This document shows positions 45,410 to 52,365 of a stretch of DNA of 64,000 nucleotides, in pieces; positions within the stretch are counted from its first letter, which is position 1, and each line of letters starts with the position of its first letter. Location of the stretch: positions 1-64,000 of the forward strand of contig CAYREY010000017.1 of the NCBI GenBank assembly GCA_964423405.1, given 5' to 3'. Position numbers and translations under genes: made by a program. The notes under the pieces were generated by a model, which saw only the letters and a program-made list of their open reading frames with translations, was not told the DNA's origin and did not search any database. This DNA is from Bog-950 sp964423405. Lineage in GTDB: Bacteria; Bacteroidota; Bacteroidia; Chitinophagales; LD1.

Positions 45410-46408
45410 ATGGCAATAAAATCGTTAGTTACCGGTGGTGCAGGATTTATAGGCGCGCACGTTACCAATGAGTTGATTAAGATGGGGCACGACGTAGTGG
45501 TGTTGGACGACCTTAGTGGTGGGTTTGAAGAAAACGTTAACCCGAAGGCAACATTTGTAAAGGGGTCTATATTGGACAATGCCCTTGTTGAGCAGTTGTT
45601 TGCCGAGCATAAATTTGAATATGTGTACCACCTGGCTGCCTATGCTGCCGAGGGCCTTAGCCATTTTATTAAACGCTTTAACTACAACAACAACCTGATA
45701 GGTAGTGTAAACCTGATAAACCAGGCTATACTGCACAAGGTAAAGTGTTTTGTATTTACCTCTTCTATAGCTGTGTATGGTGCCGGCAAGCCGCCGTTGC
45801 GCGAAGATATGATACCGGTACCCGAAGACCCATACGGCATAGCCAAACTGGCTGTGGAAATGGAGTTGCGCGTATCGCACGAAATGTTCGGGCTTAACTA
45901 TGTTGTTTTCCGTCCGCATAATGTATATGGCGAGTACCAGAACCTGGGCGACCGCTACCGCAATGTGGTAGGCATATTTATGAACCAGTTGATGCAGGGT
46001 AAAGAGCTATCGGTATTCGGCGATGGTATGCAAACCCGTGCCTTTAGTTATATAGGCGATATAGCCCCTAGCATTGCTAACTGCGTAAACATACCGGCCG
46101 CTTACAACCAGGTAATTAACGTAGGTGCCGATAAAGATTATACCGTAAAAGAATTGGCACATACCGTTATGGAGGCCATGGGTATAAAAGGCGAACTGCG
46201 CTACCTGCCGGCCCGTAACGAGGTAATGCACGCTTACAGCGACCACTCTAAAGCAAAGCAACTGTTTGGCGATACCGCTAATACCACTCTGTTGGAAGGC
46301 TTGCAAAAAATGGAAGCATGGGCTAAGAAAACCGGTATTAAAAAAAGCTCGAAGTTTGAGAATATAGAGATTACTGAAAAGCTGCCTACGTTCTGGTTAG
46401 AAGATTGA
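45410..46408 (+). CDS. NAD-dependent nucleotide-sugar epimerase/dehydratase
   Basis: A 332-aa extended SDR. Start MAIKSLVTGGAGFIGAHV (GxxGxxG NAD-binding motif); acidic DDLSGG at the end of strand 2; VYHLAAYAAEGLSHFIKRFNYNNN; SSIAVYGAGKPP and the YGIAKLAVE YxxxK catalytic pair; FRPHNVYGEYQNLGDRY; INVGADKDYTVKELA. It is in the UDP-glucose 4-epimerase/UDP-glucuronate epimerase neighbourhood. The adjacent glycosyltransferase (46550) suggests a role in surface polysaccharide or glycan building. Exact substrate unknown. Confidence 0.9.
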   Translation: MAIKSLVTGGAGFIGAHVTNELIKMGHDVVVLDDLSGGFEENVNPKATFVKGSILDNALVEQLFAEHKFEYVYHLAAYAAEGLSHFIKRFNYNNNLIGSVNLINQAILHKVKCFVFTSSIAVYGAGKPPLREDMIPVPEDPYGIAKLAVEMELRVSHEMFGLNYVVFRPHNVYGEYQNLGDRYRNVVGIFMNQLMQGKELSVFGDGMQTRAFSYIGDIAPSIANCVNIPAAYNQVINVGADKDYTVKELAHTVMEAMGIKGELRYLPARNEVMHAYSDHSKAKQLFGDTANTTLLEGLQKMEAWAKKTGIKKSSKFENIEITEKLPTFWLED

Positions 46409-46423
46409 TAAACGGGAGTGTAC

Positions 46424-46519
46424 TTGCGAGGAGGCTTTGCGGCGAAGCAATCTCCCTCTTCTTTGGAGTTAAGTTGTAGTAAGATTGCTTCGTCACGCCC
46501 AAAGCGGCGCTCCTCGCAA
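46424..46519. repeat. Imperfect palindromic repetitive element (REP-like)
   Basis: Two nested arms: TTGCGAGGAG (46424-46433) with CTCCTCGCAA (46510-46519), and CGAAGCAATCT (46443-46453) with AGATTGCTTCG (46482-46492). The sequence type ...ATTGCGAGGAG...CGAAGCAATCT... is a very common extragenic palindrome in unrelated genomes, often mistranslated as RHCEERSDEAI-like peptides. Here its reverse strand reads RHCEERRFGRDEAI. It lies between the epimerase and glycosyltransferase genes. Confidence 0.8.
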
Positions 46520-46549
46520 TGACGGCTTAGTAGATATAAGAACATAACC

Positions 46550-47635
46550 TTGAAAAAAGTACTTTACATAGCTATGCACCGCCGCGACCGTTCGCCGTCG
46601 CAGCGTTTTCGTTTTGAGCAATACCTGGAGTACCTGAAACAACATGGTTACGATTACGATTTCTCGTTTCTTATTACCCCCGAAGACGATAAGGTGTTTT
46701 ACTCGCCGGGCAACCTGCTTAGCAAGGGGCTTATTTTTTTAAAGTGCTTTACCAAACGCCTGGGCGATGTGTTAAGCGCCAACAAGTACGACATTATTTT
46801 TATTCAGCGCGAAGCGTTTATGACCGGCACTACTTTTTTCGAAAAGCAGTTTGCCCGCAGCAAAGCCAAAGTAATTTTCGATTATGACGATTCTATCTGG
46901 ATGCAGAATGTATCGGAGGCTAACAAGAAGTTTAGCTTTTTGAAAGATGCTTCTAAAACAGCATCCATTATTGGGCTGAGCGACATGATATTTGCCGGTA
47001 ACCAGTACCTGGCCGATTATGCCAAACCATACAATAGTAATATCCGCATAGTACCCACTACTATAGATACCGATGAGTACCAGCGCATACTACAACCTAA
47101 CGACGGTAAAGTATGCATAGGCTGGAGCGGTAGCATTACCACCATACAGCACTTTAAGTTTGCTGTACCGGCCCTGCTTAAAGTAAAAGCAAAGTACCGC
47201 GACCGCATTAAGATTAAAGTAATAGGCGATGCCAACTATAAGAATGATGAACTGGATGTGATAAGCCTTAACTGGAACAAACAGGACGAGTTGCGCGAGT
47301 TGTCTTCTTTCGATATAGGTATTATGCCACTGCCCGATGATGAGTGGGCCAAGGGTAAATGCGGCCTGAAAGGCCTGCAATACATGGCGCTGGAGATACC
47401 TACTATTATGTCGCCGGTGGGGGTAAACAGCCAGATAATACAAAGCGGTGTAAATGGCTACCTGGCTACAACCGATGAGGAGTATGTAAATGCCATATCT
47501 ACCCTAATAGATAACGAACTGCTGCGTAAACAAATGGGTGCCGAAGGCCGCCGCACCGTAGTAGAAAAATACTCGGTAAAGGCATGGCAGCCATTGTACC
47601 TGCAATACTATAATGAGCTGCTGGGTATTAAATAG
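46550..47635 (+). CDS. Glycosyltransferase (GT4-like)
   Basis: A 361-aa cytoplasmic GT-B glycosyltransferase. The N-terminal half begins MKKVLYIAMHRRDRSPSQRFRFEQYLEYL (start codon TTG). The C-terminal half has the donor-binding pattern typical of GT4: IGWSGSITTIQHF, IGIMPLPDDEWAKGKCGLKGLQYMALEIPTIMSPVGVNSQII and a C-terminal EKYSVKAWQP. The E-x7-E-like region near KCGLKGLQYMALEIP fits. It probably adds a sugar to a surface glycan; donor and acceptor are unknown. It follows the epimerase gene, separated by a REP-like element. Confidence 0.88.
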   Translation: MKKVLYIAMHRRDRSPSQRFRFEQYLEYLKQHGYDYDFSFLITPEDDKVFYSPGNLLSKGLIFLKCFTKRLGDVLSANKYDIIFIQREAFMTGTTFFEKQFARSKAKVIFDYDDSIWMQNVSEANKKFSFLKDASKTASIIGLSDMIFAGNQYLADYAKPYNSNIRIVPTTIDTDEYQRILQPNDGKVCIGWSGSITTIQHFKFAVPALLKVKAKYRDRIKIKVIGDANYKNDELDVISLNWNKQDELRELSSFDIGIMPLPDDEWAKGKCGLKGLQYMALEIPTIMSPVGVNSQIIQSGVNGYLATTDEEYVNAISTLIDNELLRKQMGAEGRRTVVEKYSVKAWQPLYLQYYNELLGIK

Positions 47636-47660
47636 CCGCAATAACATTACAGCATAAAAA

Positions 47661-47690
47661 AGCCCGCTTGCCTTTGGCAAGCGGGCTTTT
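47661..47690. terminator. Bidirectional terminator
   Basis: AGCCCGCTTGCC and GGCAAGCGGGCT with a 3-nt loop and A/T tails on either side. It separates the glycosyltransferase (+) from the YkuK-like gene (-). Confidence 0.92.
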
Positions 47691-47708
47691 GCTTTATAAG
47701 CGGTACGC

Positions 47709-48197
47709 CTATACTACCTTATTGGCGCAGCAGCTGGCTGCATGCGCCTCTGGTTTAGCCTTAAAGGTAAAGCCCATAGACATAATATAGCCCATAGCCT
47801 CGCTAAGCGCTGTATTGGAGCCAAAGCGCGGATTAGTATTTATATCGGCGTGTACCTCCAGCTCGGTGTTGTACCGGTCGAACAGGTCGCACAGGTGATA
47901 GGCTATTTCTATAGAGCGCGAAACTTCAATTAACAGCCGTTCTTTCAGGCTCATTTTGTTGGTGGTGCGGTCGTTATTAATAAACATAAACCCGCCGCGG
48001 CCTTTTCGCAACAGCACTATCACCGTTGCAAACTCGGTTTCGCGGCCTCTTACCTGCGAGTCGGTACCTATGCAAACCTTTATCTGGTTGCCTAGTTCGC
48101 GCTCCTGTATAAGGGCATTTTCTACCGCCGCACTAATGGGCAGTTCAATTCTGGTTCCGTCTAACTTACGCCATTTTGAGGTGAGTACTGATTCCAT
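47709..48197 (-). CDS. YkuK-like RNase H-fold protein (DUF458)
   Basis: A 162-aa protein starting MESVLTSKWRKLDGTRIELP (ATG at 48197; an in-frame upstream TTG/ATG option is less likely). VCIGTDSQVRGRETEFATVIVLLRKGRGGFMFINNDRT, LLIEVSRSIEIAYHLCDLFDRYNTELEVHADINTNPRFGSNTALSEAMGYIMSMGF. The first GTDSQ, the central HADIN and the ALSEA region match the RNase H-like YkuK family, whose function is unknown. The final segment EAHAASCCANKVV has two Cys that could bind metal. Confidence 0.82.
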   Translation of the reverse strand: MESVLTSKWRKLDGTRIELPISAAVENALIQERELGNQIKVCIGTDSQVRGRETEFATVIVLLRKGRGGFMFINNDRTTNKMSLKERLLIEVSRSIEIAYHLCDLFDRYNTELEVHADINTNPRFGSNTALSEAMGYIMSMGFTFKAKPEAHAASCCANKVV

Positions 48198-48517
48198 ACA
48201 CTTTATTGTTTTTGGTTTACTAAATGTAACTACATGTAATAACAAAAAGTTATTTCTGCCAGCCCATTTACCAACAGGTCCGGCAAGTATGGCTCATACC
48301 CATATTGTATTCGTAAAAATACCATACAAATAAGCGGTGCTATCCACATGTATGGGTAGTCTTTTACATTTTGTTGGCAATGGGTTTAAACCTTTTTAAC
48401 CAATTATAGTCATACCCCCATAACCAATGCCTGATACCGAAAGCAAACAAATTACAGAAACTGAACACTGCTAACAGGCACAGTAAGGGCAGTTTCTCAA
48501 CCCAAAATAAAATAACA

Positions 48518-49351
48518 ATGAAAGCAAGAATGATGCAACTATTAAGCGTGGCAATACTGTTTGCTGTTATATCGCTTAGCTCGTGTAAAAAAGAGGCAAC
48601 CGATACTACCGACCTGAGCCCTGCCAGTAACATGGCCCTGGCCGATGAATCGTACAACGATGTAAACAACATAGCCGATGAGGCCGCCACTACCGGCAGT
48701 GTAAGCTATAAAACCGACGATGCCAACAGCCTGCTGGCCGGCTGCGCTACCGTAACCCGCGATACTACCAGCACACCCCGGGTTACCACTATAGATTTTG
48801 GTACCGGCTGCACCGGTGCCGATGGGAAAACACGCAAAGGCCGCATAATTGTAACCCACGATGGCCCGTACCGCAACTCCGGCACTACTATTACTGTAAC
48901 CTTTGATAACTACTTTGTAAACGATAACCAGGTAACCGGTACCAAAACCATACATAACGATGGATTGAATAATGCCGGGCATACCTCGTTCAGCGTGAGT
49001 GTAAACGGGCAGGTACTACTGGCTAACGGGGCAGGTACTATCACATGGACCTCGGAGCGTACCCGTGAGTGGATTGCCGGCGAAAGCACCCCTAACCGCG
49101 ATGATGACCAGTACGCAATTACCGGTTCGGCTACCGGCACTGCTGCCAATGGCGACCAGTTTTCGGCTACTATTAACCAGGCGCTGATACGCAACCTGGC
49201 ACCCGGCTGCCGCAGGCATTTTGTAAGCGGTGTAGCTACTATGGAACGCACCAACCGCCCTACCCGTGTAATAGATTATGGCAACGGCAACTGCGATGAC
49301 CAGGCTACTGTAACTGTAAACGGCGTAGTACATACTATTACCTTGCACTAG
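48518..49351 (+). CDS. Lipoprotein, unknown function
   Basis: A 277-aa protein with lipoprotein signal MKARMMQLLSVAILFAVISLSSC, Cys23. The mature part is a beta-rich domain with Thr-Val-rich strands and three Cys: LLAGCATVTRDTT, IDFGTGCTGADGKTRKGRIIVTHDGPY, and a C-terminal repeat of the same type, VIDYGNGNCDDQATVTVNGVVHTITLH. The motif [TV]IDFG[TN]GC at two points suggests an internal duplication. Many such lipoproteins are scattered in Bacteroidota. No function assigned. Confidence 0.8.
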   Translation: MKARMMQLLSVAILFAVISLSSCKKEATDTTDLSPASNMALADESYNDVNNIADEAATTGSVSYKTDDANSLLAGCATVTRDTTSTPRVTTIDFGTGCTGADGKTRKGRIIVTHDGPYRNSGTTITVTFDNYFVNDNQVTGTKTIHNDGLNNAGHTSFSVSVNGQVLLANGAGTITWTSERTREWIAGESTPNRDDDQYAITGSATGTAANGDQFSATINQALIRNLAPGCRRHFVSGVATMERTNRPTRVIDYGNGNCDDQATVTVNGVVHTITLH

Positions 49352-49372
49352 CAGTAACTGATGTACCTAAAA

Positions 49373-49404
49373 AAAGCGGGCTTCTGATTCAGAAGCCCGC
49401 TTTT
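49373..49404. terminator. Bidirectional terminator between convergent genes
   Basis: AAAGCGGGCTTCTGA and TCAGAAGCCCGCTTT (15-bp stem) with A/T tails serve the lipoprotein gene (+) and purH (-). Confidence 0.92.
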
Positions 49405-49434
49405 AGTTTGTTGCAGTACTACGCCTGCGCTATA

Positions 49435-50955
49435 TTAATGTTTAAAGTGCCTTACACCGGTAACTACCATAGCCTGGTTGTTGGCATTGGCAGCGTCTAT
49501 ACTATCCTGATCTTTTATACTACCACCGGGTTGAGAGATGGCAGTAATACCGGCTTCGTTCGATATCTGTACGCAGTCGGGGAAAGGGAAGAAGGCATCG
49601 CTGGCCATAACGGCACCGGTTAAGTCAAAGCCAAACTCTTTCGCTTTACGAATAGCGTTTTGCAGCGCATCTACGCGGCTGGTTTGTCCGCAGTTGCTAC
49701 CAATAAGCTGTTTGTTTTTTACCAGTGCAATGCCGTTGCTCTTCAGGTGCTTAACAGCTATTACGGCAAAGGTAAGGTCGTCTATCTCGGCATCGGTAGG
49801 TGCTTTGGTGGTAACCACTTTAAACTCGGCTTTGCCTTCGGCGCGGTTATCTACATCTTGTGCAAGTACGCCATTCAGCAGGCTCTTAAATTGAGTTGTC
49901 TGCTCGGCTTTGGCTTTCTGTTTAATAAGTATGCGGTTCTTTTTCGATTTCAATACCGCCAGTGCATCGTCATCGTAACCCGGTGCAGTAAGCACTTCGA
50001 AGAACAACGAGTTTAGCTCGTTGGCAGTAGCTAAATCTATAACACGGTTGGCAGCTATTACACCACCAAAGGCCGAGGTAGTATCGCAGGCAAAAGCGGC
50101 CTTGTAAGCTTCGGCAATTGTAGGGCGCGAGGCCAGTCCGCAGCTATTAGTATGCTTGATAATAGCAACAGTAGGCTCGGTAAATTCGGCTACCAGGTTT
50201 ACGGATGCTTCTACATCTACCAGGTTGTTATACGATAGTTCTTTACCGTTCAGTATTTCGAATATCTCATCTAAGTTACCATAGAAGATACCGCGTTGGT
50301 GCGGGTTTTCGCCGTAGCGAAGCACCTTGGCGTTCAGCTCGCTCTTTTTAAATACCTCGTAGTTATACTCCTGATTAAAGTAGTTGAATATAAGCGTATC
50401 GTAGTGCGATGAGGTCATAAACGCTTTGGCAGCAAAGCGTTTGCGGTCGTCCAGATCGCTTTCGCCGTTTTTCTCCTGCAATAAAGCCAATAGCGATTCG
50501 TAATCGTTACGGGTAGAAACGATAATAGTATCGTTAAAGTTTTTGGCCGCTGCACGTATCAGCGATATGCCGCCTATGTCTATCTTCTCTATTATATCTT
50601 CTTCGCCTTTGCCGGCTTTTACGGTTTCTTCAAACGGGTACAGGTCAACAATTACCAGGTCTATCTCGGGTATTTCGTATTGTGCCATTTCTTTCTGGTC
50701 GCCGGCATTATCGCGGCGGCCCAGTATACCACCAAACACTTTGGGGTGCAGGGTTTTAACACGGCCACCTAATATAGAGGGGTAGGAGGTAAGGTCTTCT
50801 ACAGCGGTTACTTTAACGCCCAGGCCCTCTATAAAGCTTTGGGTGCCGCCAGTGCTGTAAATTTTTACGCCCAGCTTGTCCAGCTCTTTTACAATAAGGT
50901 CCAGCTTATCCTTATAAAAAACCGAAATGAGGGCAGATTTTATCTTTTTGCGCAT
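49435..50955 (-). CDS. purH: Bifunctional AICAR transformylase / IMP cyclohydrolase PurH
   Basis: A 506-aa enzyme for the last two steps of IMP synthesis. N-terminal IMP cyclohydrolase (about residues 1-190): KSALISVFYKDKLDLIVKEL, IYSTGGTQSFIEGLGV, SILGGRVKTLHPKVFGGILGRRDN. C-terminal AICAR transformylase (about residues 195-506): LRYGENPHQRGIFYG, SYNNLVDVEASVNLVAEF, AIIKHTNSCGLA, TSAFGGVIAANRVID, AVKHLKSNGIALVKNKQLIGSNCGQTSRVDA and the final ASDAFFPFPD ... QPGGSIKDQD. Full length. No sign of linked purine genes. Confidence 0.96.
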   Translation of the reverse strand: MRKKIKSALISVFYKDKLDLIVKELDKLGVKIYSTGGTQSFIEGLGVKVTAVEDLTSYPSILGGRVKTLHPKVFGGILGRRDNAGDQKEMAQYEIPEIDLVIVDLYPFEETVKAGKGEEDIIEKIDIGGISLIRAAAKNFNDTIIVSTRNDYESLLALLQEKNGESDLDDRKRFAAKAFMTSSHYDTLIFNYFNQEYNYEVFKKSELNAKVLRYGENPHQRGIFYGNLDEIFEILNGKELSYNNLVDVEASVNLVAEFTEPTVAIIKHTNSCGLASRPTIAEAYKAAFACDTTSAFGGVIAANRVIDLATANELNSLFFEVLTAPGYDDDALAVLKSKKNRILIKQKAKAEQTTQFKSLLNGVLAQDVDNRAEGKAEFKVVTTKAPTDAEIDDLTFAVIAVKHLKSNGIALVKNKQLIGSNCGQTSRVDALQNAIRKAKEFGFDLTGAVMASDAFFPFPDCVQISNEAGITAISQPGGSIKDQDSIDAANANNQAMVVTGVRHFKH

Positions 50956-51150
50956 AGGGTAGGGATTTTAGAATGCGCGCGAATGTATACCCAAATCCGG
51001 ACTTTAAACCGGCTATACCGGCTTTTTAAATAACAGGTTTTCCACCCTTTGAGCGGTTAGGCCGGGTACGGTCCGCCAAAGTGGTAGAATACAGCTATTG
51101 CTAATGGAAGGTTACAGGTATCTGAAACTATTATCCGAATCACCATTAAT

Positions 51151-51199
51151 GGATTAGCAGGATAACAGCTAATACAATTGCATTTAATCTTGCTAATCC
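51151..51199. repeat. Inverted repeat followed by AATCCT-rich tract (dispersed repeat candidate)
   Basis: GGATTAGCAGGAT (51151-51163) pairs with ATCTTGCTAATCC (51187-51199) with one mismatch. Next comes TAAAATCCTGAAAATTGAG, a tract with approximately 9-bp period. From memory, similar AATCCT/TTCAGACA strings occur repeatedly in Bacteroidota genomes. Confidence 0.45.
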
Positions 51200-51228
51200 T
51201 AAAATCCTGAAAATTGAGATTCAGACAG

Positions 51229-51882
51229 CTAACTCAGCGCCGCAGGCGCGGTATTTAGTATCTCCTCAATTGCCTTCACCTGCTCTGGTGAAAGTTCATT
51301 TGCCAGTTGCTGGGTAATAGTGGTGTTGCCAATGGTGATATGGACAGGTGGGGGTATTTTGCCTGAAATTTTATGAAAGGCGTTGATGTAGTATTGGGCG
51401 GCCAGTATGTTGCGGTGGTGCAGGGCATCGTACAGCATCATATCCAGCAGGGTGGTGGCGGCGTAGGTATACCGGGCCATAAAATCCTCGGCATTGCTGC
51501 ATGGTGCGTTCAGGTGTTTGGCTACCGTTTGCCGGCTAATACCTGTTTGCATGGCCACCTGCTGGTGGCTGGGCATGGCCTTGTACTTTAGTACATGCTG
51601 CTGTACGGCACTGTAAATTTTATACCGGTTGTTTTCTTCTACCTGCTGGTTGGTGGCCTGCCCGGTAAGTTGGTGTACAATATTGCGCAACAGGGTTTGC
51701 TTTCCGTCGAGCACCTGCAGCCATTCGGTTGCAATTTTATGCAGGGTGTCTTTTTCGTTAGGTTTAAGAAAAACCAATACGTCGCCGTTTTCGTCGGCAC
51801 CGCTTAGTATGGTTTTAAAACGTTTGCGGGTAGCAGGGCTAAGGTTGTGGCTTTTTAACGGGGGCAGTAGGTTTTCTGTCAT
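51229..51882 (-). CDS. Putative helix-turn-helix protein
   Basis: A 217-aa protein from the ATG at 51882. Residues about 100-140 hold an HTH: KYKAMPSHQQVAMQTGISRQTVAKHLNAP, matching the helix-turn-helix pattern with GISRQTV in the recognition helix. The N-terminal part (LLPPLKSHNLSPATRKRFKTILSGADENGDVLVFLK) and C-terminal HHRNILAAQYYINAFHKISGKI are not recognised. An in-frame extension reaches 52116, but it is Arg/His-rich and unlike protein, so the internal start is preferred. It could be a small regulator or a plasmid/phage-type replication protein; no mobile context is visible. Confidence 0.65.
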   Translation of the reverse strand: MTENLLPPLKSHNLSPATRKRFKTILSGADENGDVLVFLKPNEKDTLHKIATEWLQVLDGKQTLLRNIVHQLTGQATNQQVEENNRYKIYSAVQQHVLKYKAMPSHQQVAMQTGISRQTVAKHLNAPCSNAEDFMARYTYAATTLLDMMLYDALHHRNILAAQYYINAFHKISGKIPPPVHITIGNTTITQQLANELSPEQVKAIEEILNTAPAALS

Positions 51883-52253
51883 GGTGGTTTGGGGTTTTAA
51901 GTGAGGGGAGAATACATGCGGCTGAGGTATGTAACCAGGAAGCGTGGGGATACTGATGGATGGCTGGTTCCTGATAGAGAGTTTTTGGCTCACCCGCCGA
52001 CGGGCGACAGTATGCCTGCGGCACAGGGTTAACAGCCTAAAAAATGTATTAAAGTGTTGCTGAGAAAGCCGGTAGTGTTGCTGCTTAAGAATAGCAGCCG
52101 GTTTATTGCACTGCAAATATACGGAAATAGATTGATATTTTAATATTACAATTACATGTTATGTTTTGAGGTGTGGGGTGGGTTAACACCAAAAAAATGT
52201 AATAAGCTGCAAATGAGTGGTTTGGTAAGGGGGTGGGTTAACACATTTAAAGC
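51883..52253. other. Non-coding region with a repeated GGGTGGGTTAACAC box
   Basis: GGGTGGGTTAACAC occurs twice: around 52177-52189 (first base is G of GGGGTG) and 52231-52244, about 54 bp apart. 51883-52116 is an open frame on the minus strand that I judge non-coding. No promoter element is clear. Confidence 0.4.
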
Positions 52254-52286
52254 AAACGGCCCATACCAGTGGGGTATGGGCCGTTT
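52254..52286. terminator. Hairpin of unclear direction
   Basis: AAACGGCCCATACC pairs with GGTATGGGCCGTTT, 5-nt loop. No long T-run follows on either strand, so it is a weaker terminator than the next one. Confidence 0.45.
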
Positions 52287-52311
52287 AATACTATGCTGCA
52301 CTACTATAAAA

Positions 52312-52342
52312 CAAAACAGGCAGGGCGTATGCCCTGCCTGTT
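52312..52342 (-). terminator. Terminator of the Gly-rich T9SS cargo gene
   Basis: CAGGCAGGGC and GCCCTGCCTG with loop GTAT; on the minus strand the stem is followed by TTTTGTTTT. It lies 24 bp after the stop of the 52366-54999 gene. Confidence 0.8.
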
Positions 52343-52365
52343 GTAGTTACCGGTGAACCGATTGG

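Noticed and set aside
46234..46545. Open frame on the minus strand reading RHCEERRFGRDEAI at its start
   Set aside because: It is the well-known mistranslation of the palindromic repeat at 46424-46519 and overlaps the epimerase gene antisense.
50956..51228. Purine riboswitch upstream of purH
   Set aside because: I see no conserved three-way-junction signature; the region instead holds a repeat-like inverted arm.
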